Source: Janthinobacterium sp. 17J80-10 (lineage in GTDB: Bacteria > Pseudomonadota > Gammaproteobacteria > Burkholderiales > Burkholderiaceae_D). From it: a DNA stretch of 64,000 nt. Numbering within the stretch: position 1 is the first letter of the stretch; each line of letters begins with the position of its first letter. Shown here piece after piece: positions 30,981 to 39,546 of this stretch. Under the pieces are notes generated by a model. That model saw only the letters and a list, made by a program, of their open reading frames with translations. It was not told the origin of the DNA and did no database searches. The position numbers were made by a program, and so were the translations under genes. The DNA lies in NCBI RefSeq assembly GCF_004114795.1, contig NZ_CP035311.1, forward strand, positions 62,001 to 126,000, written 5' to 3'.

Positions 30981-33304
30981 GACGAGACTCCTTGATGCGG
31001 ACGATTTTTGTTGTGCATGCCGATCAGTTCCTGCAGCGGCAGCGGCCGGCTCAGCAGATAACCCTGCATGAAGCTGCAGCCGAACTGGGCCAGGTACAGC
31101 AACTGGGCATCGGTTTCGACGCCTTCGGCCACGACGTCGAGCTTCATGTGGCGGCCGAGGTCGATAATGGAACGGATGATTGCGCCGTCGCCGCGGTCAT
31201 GCGGCAGGCCGGCAACGAACGAACGGTCGATCTTGATTGAGGTGATCGGCAGTTTCTTGAGGCGCGACAGCGAGGAATGGCCGATGCCGAAGTCGTCCAG
31301 GCTGATGTTAAAGCCCAGTTGACGCAACATCTGCATCACCGGCACCACTTTTTCCGGTTGCTTCATGACCATGCCTTCGGTCAGCTCCAGGCAGACATGC
31401 TGGGCAGCGATGCCGCAGGAAGCAACCACTTCGGTCAGCTCGTAGGGCAAGCCGCTGTTGGTGAATTCCGGCGCCGCCATGTTGACGTTGACCCGCAAAT
31501 CGGTCATGCCCGCGCTGTGCAGCACAGCCAGGTCGCGGCAAGCCTGCCGCACGACCCAGCGGCCGATCTGCACGATCAGCCGGCTTTTTTCCGCGATCGG
31601 AATGAACATGTCGGGAGGCAGCAGCTCGCCGCCGGGCTTGCGCCAGCGCAGCAAGGCCTCGACTGCCACCATGCGGCTGCCGTAGTGGTCGAACACCGGC
31701 TGGTATTCGAGGTGAAATTCGTTTTCCGCCAGTGCCCGGTGCAGCTGGGCTTCGATGGTCAGCTGGCGCGCCAGGTTCGACTGTTGCTGCGCCAGGAGCA
31801 GGTTGCCGTTATCGGAGCAAAAGCAATAGGCATTGCGTCCGCTTTTCTTGCTGCGGTACATGGCTTCATCCGCACTGCGCAGCAGTTCCTGGGGATTCCA
31901 GCCGTTTTCGGCGAACATGCTGATGCCGATGCTGGTGGAGACCTTGAGTTCATGCCCTTCGAACTGGAACGGCGCGCGCGCGGCCAGCAAGATGCGTTCG
32001 GCCAGTGCCTGCAACGCCGCGGTGGCGTCGGCGCCGGCAAATGCCTGGGGCGCCAGGACGGCGAATTCGTCGCCGCCGAGCCGGCCGATCGTGGCATCTG
32101 CCGGCGCCAGCTTTTGCAGGCGCGCGGCAAACTGGCGCAGCACCAGGTTGCCGGCATCGTGTCCGAAGGCATCGTTGATCGGCTTGAAGCGATCCAGATC
32201 GATGTAGAGCAAGCCGAAAGGCGCGCCGCCCTGGCCGGCTTGCGCGCTCATGACTTCCAGCCTTTGATGGAAATGGTTGCGGTTGGCCAGGCCGGTCAGG
32301 TCGTCGGTCTGCGCCAGGCGGCGCATGATTTCCTGCTGCTCCATGCGTTGCACCGCCTGGGCGATCAAGCCGCCGATCACCGCCGACAGGTTTGGCAGTT
32401 GCGCATCGTGCTGGCGCGTCAGGGTACTGAAGAATTCCAGCACGCCCACGCTGTGGCGCCGGCCATCCGCGGCCACATACGACACGGGAAAGGCATAGCC
32501 GGATTCCAGCCCGCACTCGCGCGCCGAATCGCGCCGCAAAAAGCTGCTATCGCTTTTCATGTCCTCGATCCAGCACGCCTGGCCGGTGCTCCAGACATGG
32601 CCGACGAAACCCTCGCCAGGCGCCATGCGCACGTCGCGGCTCTCCCGGGTGAATGCCGCCAGCGCATATTCCGAGTGGTTCCAGTAATACTGGCAAGCCA
32701 GCTCGGGCTGTTCCATCGGCGCGTGCTGCATCTGCCAGTAGGCGCCCCACTCCCAGCCGAGATGCTCGCACACCAGCTGGATCACCCGCGGCACGGCATC
32801 TTCCAGCGAATCGGCGCCCACCAGCGATTGCGTCATCGAATAACTGAAGCGCTCGCGCATTTCGACGTGCCTCGCAGCAGTCACATCGACCAGCACGCCG
32901 GCATGCATGCCGGCCATGCCCCCGTCCTGCACCACCGACTTCATGCGCAGCCAGCGCAAGCCGCGGGTGCCCTGCAGCACGCGGAACTCATAATCGATGG
33001 TCACCCCGCGCAGCCGGGTTTGCATCAATGCCATGACCAGTTGCAGCATATCTTCCGGCACGACGTTGGTAAAACCTGCCTCCAGCGAGCGGTGCAAGCC
33101 CGGATCGACGTCGAGAAATTGCGCGGCGCCATGCGAGAGGATCAACTGGGCGTCGCGGGTATCGAGCCACCAGCGGCCAAAGCCCGCGGCGCTTTCCATC
33201 GTTTCCGGGAAGGCAACATGCGCCAGGAGTTCCGGCATGGCGGCAAACGGCCCGGCCTCATTATCCGTTGCCTGTACCTCGGAAGAGATCGATTGGTCAT
33301 TCAT
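30977..33304 (-). CDS. PAS-GAF-GGDEF-EAL cyclic-di-GMP enzyme
   Basis: A 775-residue soluble protein. A PAS-like region covers about 35-150, then GAF about 160-320 (VCEHLGWEWGAYWQM, MAPGEGFVGHVWSTGQACWI), GGDEF 330-490 (TDDLTGLANRNHF, IDLDRFKPINDAFGHDAGN, RLGGDEF) and EAL 505-760 (AVEALLRW, VNVNMAAPEF, ELTEG, LDDFGIGHSSL, KIDRSFV, VAEGVET). The inhibitory site is lost (PADA where RxxD would be). Its stop overlaps the start of the Cache-CheW gene (ATGA), so the two are made together, joining cyclic-di-GMP to chemotaxis signalling. Confidence 0.92.
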   Translation of the reverse strand: MNDQSISSEVQATDNEAGPFAAMPELLAHVAFPETMESAAGFGRWWLDTRDAQLILSHGAAQFLDVDPGLHRSLEAGFTNVVPEDMLQLVMALMQTRLRGVTIDYEFRVLQGTRGLRWLRMKSVVQDGGMAGMHAGVLVDVTAARHVEMRERFSYSMTQSLVGADSLEDAVPRVIQLVCEHLGWEWGAYWQMQHAPMEQPELACQYYWNHSEYALAAFTRESRDVRMAPGEGFVGHVWSTGQACWIEDMKSDSSFLRRDSARECGLESGYAFPVSYVAADGRRHSVGVLEFFSTLTRQHDAQLPNLSAVIGGLIAQAVQRMEQQEIMRRLAQTDDLTGLANRNHFHQRLEVMSAQAGQGGAPFGLLYIDLDRFKPINDAFGHDAGNLVLRQFAARLQKLAPADATIGRLGGDEFAVLAPQAFAGADATAALQALAERILLAARAPFQFEGHELKVSTSIGISMFAENGWNPQELLRSADEAMYRSKKSGRNAYCFCSDNGNLLLAQQQSNLARQLTIEAQLHRALAENEFHLEYQPVFDHYGSRMVAVEALLRWRKPGGELLPPDMFIPIAEKSRLIVQIGRWVVRQACRDLAVLHSAGMTDLRVNVNMAAPEFTNSGLPYELTEVVASCGIAAQHVCLELTEGMVMKQPEKVVPVMQMLRQLGFNISLDDFGIGHSSLSRLKKLPITSIKIDRSFVAGLPHDRGDGAIIRSIIDLGRHMKLDVVAEGVETDAQLLYLAQFGCSFMQGYLLSRPLPLQELIGMHNKNRPHQGVSS

Positions 33305-33335
33305 GCTATTGCCTGCGTATTAGTGTTGTTTTATA

Positions 33336-33351
33336 TCCATAAAGCAACATT
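33336..33351 (-). repeat. Motif shared with 2150-2166, upstream of the GGDEF-EAL/CheW operon
   Basis: TCCATAAAGCAACATT here and TCCATAAATGCAACATT at 2150-2166 differ only by one inserted T. On the minus strand this copy lies 32-47 bases before the GGDEF-EAL start codon, where a promoter or operator is expected. The other copy is in the RDD/cyclase intergenic region. Confidence 0.4.
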
Positions 33352-33486
33352 CAGGCCATGACAAAACCTTGCGGTTTTAAGGGGAATTACCTGCTATGCA
33401 GGGTATTGGGAACATATTCGTAGAAAACAGGACGCTGCGGCACGCTTGTGGTGCGCCCTAAAATGGTGCTGATGAGCAAGACTAAG

Positions 33487-33936
33487 TCAGCGTGTGAACT
33501 GATATGCGCGGGCAATCTTGGCAAACTCCACCAGTAACGCGTCTGTGCCGCTATGGAAAGTCATGAACGAATTGCCGGCGCGTACCACGACACGTGGTGG
33601 AAAGAGCCAACCTGCATAGGGGATGCGAAGAATTTTGACGCTCAGGACGTCTGACCAGGCCACTTGCCGGGTATGCAATCCTGTCTGCCGTATCCCTACG
33701 TCATCAATGGTGGTGCGGGCATGCATGAACCAGTAATAGCTAATCCCGAGCATGAGGGCGGCACCCAGCAGCAGTAACTGAATCGTCCAGGGAAGTTGCA
33801 GCAATGGAAAGCGCATGGCGATCACGATGCCATACCCTGCCAAACCGAGAGACGTCGCCGTAGCCACTGCCTTGAACCTGAGACTGTAGGATGGCCCGGT
33901 TACTGCTTTTTCAGGTTCATACCTGCGTAAAGTCAT
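33487..33936 (-). CDS. Membrane protein with PH-like domain (149 aa)
   Basis: Start at ATG 33936; a TTG at 33954 is possible but weak. Two hydrophobic helices (about 22-42 and 52-72, the latter TIQLLLLGAALMLGISYYWF) are followed by a cytoplasmic beta-rich domain: TTIDDVGIRQTGLHTRQVAW, then PPRVVVRAGNSFMTFHSGTD. This two-helix-plus-beta pattern is that of small bacterial PH-domain-like membrane proteins of unknown role. It is 182 bases upstream of the GGDEF-EAL gene on the same strand. Confidence 0.65.
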   Translation of the reverse strand: MTLRRYEPEKAVTGPSYSLRFKAVATATSLGLAGYGIVIAMRFPLLQLPWTIQLLLLGAALMLGISYYWFMHARTTIDDVGIRQTGLHTRQVAWSDVLSVKILRIPYAGWLFPPRVVVRAGNSFMTFHSGTDALLVEFAKIARAYQFTR

Positions 33937-34001
33937 GCGTTTAATATTAATCAATATACAAGTTTAAGTTGACGGCAAGATACGTGCTCAAGCTCGCCCT
34001 G

Positions 34002-34069
34002 CGCGTCGAATTGCCATTATGCAGGCAATTCGACGCGTCCCGGCGGAGGTACGTGCTTTTTGTCGGGAC
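34002..34069 (+). promoter_or_regulatory. Structured leader: 14-bp perfect hairpin plus second hairpin upstream of acyl-CoA ligase
   Basis: CGCGTCGAATTGCC (34002-34015) and GGCAATTCGACGCG (34024-34037) form a perfect 14-bp stem with an 8-base loop. A second stem, GTCCCG (34037-34042) with CGGGAC (34064-34069), starts at its last base. An 8-mer TACGTGCT occurs at 33981-33988 and again in the second loop at 34050-34057. The 312-base gap 33937-34248 contains no gene. This may be an RNA element, a small RNA or a terminator-like structure; it matches no riboswitch I know. Confidence 0.45.
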
Positions 34070-34167
34070 CGGCCGATAAATGTGCTCCGGGATGGCGGTT
34101 TTAAGAGTGGACAAGGCCTAATCAGGCGTTTAGACTTCCCGCAATTATAAAAAAGCGAACGGCCTGA

Positions 34168-34199
34168 ACCGGGCCTGTTTGCAAACGAGACCGGGCTTG
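34168..34199. repeat. Direct repeats flanking palindrome GTTTGCAAAC, operator candidate
   Basis: ACCGGGCCTG (34168-34177) and ACCGGGCTTG (34190-34199) differ at one base, lie 22 bp apart (two helical turns) and flank the perfect palindrome GTTTGCAAAC (34177-34186). This is 50-80 bases before the acyl-CoA ligase start, a natural place for a regulator of fatty-acid or aromatic-acid genes. Confidence 0.4.
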
Positions 34200-34248
34200 A
34201 AAGTTACTCAAACTCACTTTCGACATGAGCCTTATTAAGGAGAGATGC

Positions 34249-35829
34249 ATGACCGACGCGCGTAACTACGATGCGTTGCCGATGAACTGGGTCGGTGATT
34301 ATTCTGGCAAAAAGGCGCTGTTGACGCCGAACCTCGAAGCCATATTCGACCCGCATACTGGTTCCCACTACACGTACCGGCAAGTCGATGAGCGCGCCAA
34401 CCGCGTCGCCACCTGGCTGGTAGACCATCTCGGCATCGCCAAGGGCGACCGCATCGCCCTCATTTCGCGCAACCGCATGGAATGCATCGACTTGTTTTTT
34501 GCCTGCGGCAAAATCGGCGCCATCCTTTGCCCGCTCTCCTATCGCCTGCAAAAGCCGGAACTGCGCGACCTGATGGCGCGCGAAATGCCCAAGGCGATCT
34601 TTGTCGAAGACATGTTTGCCGCCCTGGCCGATGACAGCGTCCTGCCGGCGCCGCAGCCGACCGTCATCTGCTTCGGTGACGACCTCCCGGCCTACGACAC
34701 GATCCTGGCCACCGAAGCGCGCGACGTCAAGGTGCCGGTGGCGATGAACGACCCCTTCCTCTATATCCACACCGGCGGCACCACCGCCGTGCCCAAGGTC
34801 TGCATCGTGCCGCACCGGCAAATGATGTGGAATGCCTTCGAAGCCTTGCTGATGTCGGCAGGCTCGGCGCATGGCAAGGAACTGGTGCTGTTCCCGCTGT
34901 TCCATGTCGGCGGCTGGAACGTCTTCTTTTGCCTGTTCATGCGTAATAGCGTGGCCATCCCGCTGCGGCAATTCGATGCCGGCCAGATTCTCGACATGAT
35001 CGACCAGAAGGTCATCAATCGCCTGGGCGTGGTGGAAGCCATGCTGCAGATGCTCAAGGCCCATCCCAAGTTCGAACAGACCGATTTCTCCGGGCTTGAA
35101 TTGATCACCACGGCGGCGGCTCCCTGCTCCAGCGAAAGCCTGCAGCCTTTCTGGGACCGCGGCATCCCCACCAACCAGGCTTACGGCCTGACCGAGGCCG
35201 GCCCGTCAAATTTCGCCTTCCTAGCGCGCGAACCCGGACTCGACCATATCAAGGCCAATTCGCGCAAGGTCGGTACGCCCTTCTACTGCTGCGATTACAA
35301 GATCGTCGCCGAGGATGACCGCAACCAGCTGCAACCCGCGGGCAAGATCGGCGTGCTGTGCCTGCGCAGCTACCACAATTTCGACGGTTACCTGAACGAC
35401 CCGGAGCGCACCGCCAAGGTGCTCGATGCCGATGGCTGGATCTATACCGGCGACCTCGCGGTCTGCGATGAAGAGGGCCTGGTATCGATCGTTGGCCGCG
35501 CCGACAATATGTTCATCACCGGCGGCGAAAACGTCTCCCCCGAGGAAATCGAAAACGCCCTGCGCAGCCATCCTGCCGTGGCGGCGGCCATTTGCGCCGG
35601 CATCCCCGACAAGAAATGGGGCGAAATCCCGGTCTCCATGGTGGTGCTCAATCCGGGCCAGCAAGCGACCGAAGCGGATCTGCGGACACACTGCAAGGGA
35701 TTGCTGGCCGCTTACAAGGTGCCCAAAACAGTCGCCATCGAAGACGCAATCCCCTTGACCCCTGTCGGCAAGCTGGACCGCAAGGCGCTCAAAACCTACT
35801 TTAAAGCCAAAGAAGCCGCGTTCGGCTGA
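34249..35829 (+). CDS. AMP-forming acyl-CoA ligase (class I adenylate-forming enzyme)
   Basis: The ATG at 34249 is preceded by AAGGAGAGATGC, a strong ribosome site, giving 526 residues. AMP-binding marks are IHTGGTTAVPKVCIVPHRQM (A3 loop; Ala replaces the usual Gly after TT), NQAYGLTEAGPSN (A5), DGWIYTGDLA (A7), GRADNMFITGGENVSPEEIE (A8) and PVGKLDRKALK, whose Lys activates the acid (A10). It converts a carboxylic acid, ATP and CoA to acyl-CoA. The chain type cannot be told; fatty or aromatic acids are likely. A terminator follows, so it is monocistronic. Confidence 0.88.
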   Translation: MTDARNYDALPMNWVGDYSGKKALLTPNLEAIFDPHTGSHYTYRQVDERANRVATWLVDHLGIAKGDRIALISRNRMECIDLFFACGKIGAILCPLSYRLQKPELRDLMAREMPKAIFVEDMFAALADDSVLPAPQPTVICFGDDLPAYDTILATEARDVKVPVAMNDPFLYIHTGGTTAVPKVCIVPHRQMMWNAFEALLMSAGSAHGKELVLFPLFHVGGWNVFFCLFMRNSVAIPLRQFDAGQILDMIDQKVINRLGVVEAMLQMLKAHPKFEQTDFSGLELITTAAAPCSSESLQPFWDRGIPTNQAYGLTEAGPSNFAFLAREPGLDHIKANSRKVGTPFYCCDYKIVAEDDRNQLQPAGKIGVLCLRSYHNFDGYLNDPERTAKVLDADGWIYTGDLAVCDEEGLVSIVGRADNMFITGGENVSPEEIENALRSHPAVAAAICAGIPDKKWGEIPVSMVVLNPGQQATEADLRTHCKGLLAAYKVPKTVAIEDAIPLTPVGKLDRKALKTYFKAKEAAFG

Positions 35830-35843
35830 ATGTCGCAGCGATG

Positions 35844-35881
35844 CGCCGGTGTGTGCAGATTTGTCACACCGGCGGCATTTT
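35844..35881 (+). terminator. Intrinsic terminator after acyl-CoA ligase
   Basis: CGCCGGTGTG and CACACCGGCG form a perfect 10-bp stem with an 11-base loop, followed after three bases by TTTT, 15 bases after the ligase stop. Confidence 0.8.
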
Positions 35882-36033
35882 CAGCCACTTATTTACCTTT
35901 TCTAACCTTTTCCTCATTCCCCTCGGAAAACAAAACAGTACAATTAAAATTCGAGGAAGAATTGGCATAAAAATAACAAGCCATTGCCAATGAGCGGCCG
36001 TACAAAATAACGCGAACGAAGAGACGAAGGCAA

Positions 36034-37524
36034 ATGAATCTGGCAAATGTAAGTATCCGAGTCCGGCTGCGTGTCGGACTGGGCGTTCTGTTGTCATTCC
36101 TGGCCGGCATGACTGTGCTGGCCCTTTCCACTGCAGGACCTGAGGCAAGCCGGGCGATGATTGGCGGCACCGGACTCGCCCTGATGGCAGCTGGCATGCT
36201 ATGCGGCTGGTGGCTCAGCCGCAGCATCGTTGTGCCCTTGCAGGAAGCCATTGTCCTGGCCCAGCGCATGGCGGCCGGCGACATCAGCGAACCCTTCACC
36301 GCGCGCGGCCATGGCGAATTGCTGGAGCTGCAGCAATCGCTGCAGGAAATGAGCGAACGCATGTTCCAGATCGTTTCCAAGGTACGTTCCGGCACCACCG
36401 CCGTGGCGACCTCGGCCGGCTTCATCAATGGCGACAATACCGCGCTTTCCTCGCGCACCGAATCGCAGGCCAGCTCGCTCGAAGAAACCGCTTCGTCGAT
36501 GGAAGAACTGACGTCGACCGTGCGCCAGAACGCCGACAACGCGCGCCAGGCCAACCAGCTGGTGGCCTCCGCCGCCAGCTCTGCCGTCAAGGGCGGCCAT
36601 GTGGTCGATGACGTGGTCACCACCATGGGCTCGATCAAGGAAAGCTCGCGCAAGATCGTCGACATCATTTCCGTCATCGACGGCATTGCCTTCCAGACCA
36701 ATATCCTGGCGCTGAATGCCGCGGTCGAAGCGGCACGCGCCGGCGAACAGGGCCGCGGCTTTGCCGTGGTGGCCGCGGAAGTGCGCACGCTGGCGCAGCG
36801 CTCGGCGTCCGCCGCCAAGGAAATCAAGACGCTCATCGGCGACTCGGTCGGCAAGGTCGATGCCGGCGGCAAGCTGGTCGACGAAGCCGGACGGGCCATG
36901 AAGGAAATCGTCTCCAGCGTCAAGCGCGTCGAAGACATCATGAGCGAGATCGCCGCCGCCAGCGCCGAGCAGAGCAGCGGCATCGAGGAAGTCAACAAGG
37001 CGGTGATGCAGATCGATGGCATGACCCAGCAAAATGCCAACCTGGTCGAACAGGCCGCCAAGACCGTGGTCAGCCTGCAGGAACAAGCCGTGCAATTGAC
37101 CCAGGCCGTGTCGGTATTTAACCTTGGCGAGCGCGAATTCGGCAACGCCGAGGAAGCGCAGGCGCTGGTCGAGCGCGGCTGCGAAATCCTGCGCAACTAT
37201 GGCAAGCAGGCTTTCTTCGATGAAGTCTGCAACCCGACCGGCCAGCTGATCGACCGCGACCTGTACCTGTCGGCGTGCGACGAAAACGACAAGATCATCG
37301 TGCATGGTACCCTGCCACGCCTGGTCGGCCTCGACGGCAAGGTGGTCAAGGACCCGGACGGCAAGTTTTTCATTGTCGAGATGCTGCGCGTCGCTCGCTC
37401 CCAGGGCAATGGCTGGGTCGATTACAAGTTCGTGCACCCGGTGACCAAGGAAGTCATGGCCAAGACCGCCTACGTCGGCGCGGTCGGCAACATCGTCATG
37501 TCCTGCGGCTTCTACAAGCGCTGA
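36034..37524 (+). CDS. Methyl-accepting chemotaxis protein with C-terminal Cache domain
   Basis: A 496-residue receptor. Two helices (about 14-32 and 44-61) are joined by only about 12 residues, so there is almost no periplasmic sensor. A HAMP linker (about 62-115) follows, then the signalling helices with the conserved hairpin tip [20 protein letters not shown] and [20 protein letters not shown] near 220-260. The last 100 residues form a Cache-like domain ([42 protein letters not shown], ending [12 protein letters not shown]), which must lie in the cytoplasm. No C-terminal NWETF-type tether is present. It signals to CheA/CheW. Confidence 0.9.
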   Translation: MNLANVSIRVRLRVGLGVLLSFLAGMTVLALSTAGPEASRAMIGGTGLALMAAGMLCGWWLSRSIVVPLQEAIVLAQRMAAGDISEPFTARGHGELLELQQSLQEMSERMFQIVSKVRSGTTAVATSAGFINGDNTALSSRTESQASSLEETASSMEELTSTVRQNADNARQANQLVASAASSAVKGGHVVDDVVTTMGSIKESSRKIVDIISVIDGIAFQTNILALNAAVEAARAGEQGRGFAVVAAEVRTLAQRSASAAKEIKTLIGDSVGKVDAGGKLVDEAGRAMKEIVSSVKRVEDIMSEIAAASAEQSSGIEEVNKAVMQIDGMTQQNANLVEQAAKTVVSLQEQAVQLTQAVSVFNLGEREFGNAEEAQALVERGCEILRNYGKQAFFDEVCNPTGQLIDRDLYLSACDENDKIIVHGTLPRLVGLDGKVVKDPDGKFFIVEMLRVARSQGNGWVDYKFVHPVTKEVMAKTAYVGAVGNIVMSCGFYKR

Positions 37525-38327
37525 TCGAGGAATTGTTGGAGGCGGCAGTTGAACTCCGCCGCCTTCTCATGAAACAGCACATGCCCGGCCTGTTCAAATA
37601 GCGCCAGTTCGGCGTGCGCGCCAATGCCCTGGGCCAGCGTGTGCGCATTCTTCACGGGCCAGACCACGTCATCCTCGCCGTGCATGACCAGCACCGGCAC
37701 TTCAATCCGCGCCAGCCACTTGTAGTACGGCCGGGTATCCTGCACTGCCTGCAACTGCGCCTTGGCCGCATGCTCGGGTTGGGCGCCAATCTTGGCATAC
37801 AGCCGGGCCGCATCGTCAAACACTTCCGGATGCGCCGCCAGGTATTGCGGATGAAAATACAGGCCAAACAGGGTTTGCAGACGCTGTTGCGGCGTAGCGC
37901 CGGGAAACGCCAGCTTCTGCAGCACCGACATCGAGGGAAAGGTAATGCGCGGGTCGCCGCCCGAGACGCCGGTGGAGACCAGCACCAGTTGCGCCACGCG
38001 TTCGGGATAATGGTGAATGAAGCATTGCACCAGCACGCCGCCCATCGAGGCCCCGACCAGGCGCACCGGTTCGGCGATGTCCAGCGCATCGAGCAGGCCC
38101 GCCAGGTCGGCCGCCATGGTATCCATGGTGTAGGGGCCGGGAGGCTTGCTGCTGCGGCCAGCGCCGCGGTTATCCAGCACGATCACGCGGTAAGCTTGCC
38201 GGAAGTGGGCGATCTGGGCGCGCCATGACTCGACCGTGCCGCCCAGGCCGGGCACCAGCACCAGCGGCGCGCCGGCGCCGAATTCCTCGTAGTAGAGGTC
38301 GATTCCATTGATTTGCAGAGTGGGCAT
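37512..38327 (-). CDS. Alpha/beta-fold hydrolase
   Basis: The start at 38327 gives a 271-residue protein beginning [19 protein letters not shown]. It has the oxyanion/HG-type loop [20 protein letters not shown], the nucleophile elbow [12 protein letters not shown] (Ser near 100), the acidic residue in [13 protein letters not shown] and the catalytic His in [12 protein letters not shown]. Substrate unknown; it resembles general 3-oxoadipate enol-lactonase-like hydrolases. The stop overlaps the convergent chemoreceptor gene by 13 bases. Confidence 0.85.
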   Translation of the reverse strand: MPTLQINGIDLYYEEFGAGAPLVLVPGLGGTVESWRAQIAHFRQAYRVIVLDNRGAGRSSKPPGPYTMDTMAADLAGLLDALDIAEPVRLVGASMGGVLVQCFIHHYPERVAQLVLVSTGVSGGDPRITFPSMSVLQKLAFPGATPQQRLQTLFGLYFHPQYLAAHPEVFDDAARLYAKIGAQPEHAAKAQLQAVQDTRPYYKWLARIEVPVLVMHGEDDVVWPVKNAHTLAQGIGAHAELALFEQAGHVLFHEKAAEFNCRLQQFLDQRL

Positions 38328-38355
38328 GTGGGGCTCCGTGTGCGCTACACAATGA

Positions 38356-38667
38356 TTAATGCGCGCGTTGCTGTACCAGGACCCAGGGCTTGACAACCAC
38401 GGTCCACAGGGCAGCATCGGCTTCCAGCCAGCTCTGGGCCTGCGCATCGGAGACCTGGCCGATCTGGCCGGCAGCCATCCATTGCTGCACTGCCGCCGTG
38501 TTGTCCTGGGCAATCTGCACGGCGACCTCGACCAGGTCGAGCGCATCATCGACAACGATCACGTTGCCTGCAGCAAAAAAACGCTGCATTGCCGTCCAGG
38601 CAAAACGCGCAGTTTCACCGTTCAATGTGGCGCGCAGCGCATCCTCTTGCGAAATCGGGTCAGTCAT
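38356..38667 (-). CDS. DUF2288 family protein
   Basis: A 103-residue soluble protein from ATG 38667. Its helical body, with RFFAAGNVIVVDDALDLVEV, then AVQQWMAAGQIGQVSDAQAQ and the ending LWTVVVKPWVLVQQRAH, matches my knowledge of DUF2288, a small proteobacterial family of unknown role. It lies 28 bases upstream of the hydrolase gene on the same strand, so the two are probably co-transcribed. Confidence 0.8.
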   Translation of the reverse strand: MTDPISQEDALRATLNGETARFAWTAMQRFFAAGNVIVVDDALDLVEVAVQIAQDNTAAVQQWMAAGQIGQVSDAQAQSWLEADAALWTVVVKPWVLVQQRAH

Positions 38668-38739
38668 GTTCAACGAAAATGGTAGTGAAGTTGCCGGTAT
38701 TCTAAACGCTCGCGGCGTCGACGGTATAACCGGCGGCCG

Positions 38740-39084
38740 CTAGCGATTGAACAGCAGGATCAGCGAAAGGCCGGCCGCCACCACGGAGATGCCCATCGAC
38801 AGCACGCAGATGCGCACCAGGCGCTGCGACTTGGCTTCCGCTGCCAGCGCCGCTTCCTCGATGGCGGTGACAGTGGTTTGCAGCTGTTCGGCCAGCTCGC
38901 GGATGTGCGCATCGTTTTGCGCTGCCACCGCCTGCAGTTCGGCGATCTGCTGCTGCACCGGCGCATTGGACGCCACGCCCACGTCGCCGCCTTTGGCGCG
39001 GGTAAAGATCGGCTTGGTTGCCGAAACGATGTCGCCGACATGCGGCAAAATCGCTTTCAGGGCGGGGATGATCCAGGGGGACAT
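38740..39084 (-). CDS. Small coiled-coil tail-anchored membrane protein (114 aa)
   Basis: ATG 39084 follows AAGGAGCCCAGC, a strong ribosome site. Residues about 40-90 are a charged helical, probably coiled-coil stretch (QQQIAELQAVAAQNDAHIRE), and residues 92-112 are a single membrane helix at the very C terminus (VLSMGISVVAAGLSLILLF). The topology is tail-anchored. I do not recognise the family. It is divergent from the short gene at 39281. Confidence 0.6.
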   Translation of the reverse strand: MSPWIIPALKAILPHVGDIVSATKPIFTRAKGGDVGVASNAPVQQQIAELQAVAAQNDAHIRELAEQLQTTVTAIEEAALAAEAKSQRLVRICVLSMGISVVAAGLSLILLFNR

Positions 39085-39280
39085 GCTGGGCTCCTTGCGC
39101 GGATGGGAACAAGGGCCAGTGTACCAAGTTTGCCGCAAACCACATTGCGGCAAACGATACCGCTACCCGGGCGCCTGCACGGTACGCCGGCAGGCTGTAT
39201 TATTTTCATGGGCCGAAGTAATGTAAACGGCGCATTCAATGGTTTAATACGGCGTTGCTATTACTTCATAAAGGATCGGC

Positions 39281-39514
39281 ATGGCCAGCAAAAAAAACGC
39301 GTCTGAAGACGATGATTCGATCTGGGTTGTCTACGAAGCACCGCCCGATTTTCCCGACCAGTATGTTGCCCGCCGTCTGCACATGAACCGCACGACTGGC
39401 GATTATGTCGTTGGCAATACGCTGATCGATGTGCGCAGCAAGCTGCCCAAGGGATTATTCCGGATCGAGCGCAGCGAGCGCGACGATCCGATGATTCGGG
39501 AATCGTGGATCTAG
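39281..39514 (+). CDS. Small hypothetical protein (77 aa)
   Basis: A 77-residue soluble protein preceded by AAAGGATCGGC. It begins with charged residues, then WVVYEAPPDFPDQYVARRLH and the two-strand pattern GDYVVGNTLIDVRSKLPKGL. No domain is recognised. It has a plausible ribosome site and stands as a single gene convergent with carbonic anhydrase. A short hairpin (GTCTG-GCGA-CAGAC, 39522-39535) lies between the two stops. Confidence 0.6.
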   Translation: MASKKNASEDDDSIWVVYEAPPDFPDQYVARRLHMNRTTGDYVVGNTLIDVRSKLPKGLFRIERSERDDPMIRESWI

Positions 39515-39546
39515 CATTCCCGTCTGGCGACAGACAGGGCGAGCGC

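Noticed and set aside
31277-33361. Open frame of 694 codons antisense to the PAS-GAF-GGDEF-EAL gene
   Set aside because: It mirrors codon structure of a GC-rich gene that has full domain support; the translation is His/Gln/Ala-rich without domains.
34053-34079. Eight-codon GTG leader peptide inside the structured leader at 34002-34069
   Set aside because: The GGAGG is only 3 bases from the GTG, too close for normal initiation, and the codons show no attenuation pattern.
35945-35972. Possible sigma-28 (FliA) promoter before the chemoreceptor (TAAAATTC-N11-GGCATAAA)
   Set aside because: The -35 part and spacing fit, but the -10 part matches only about half of GCCGATAA, so I do not call it.
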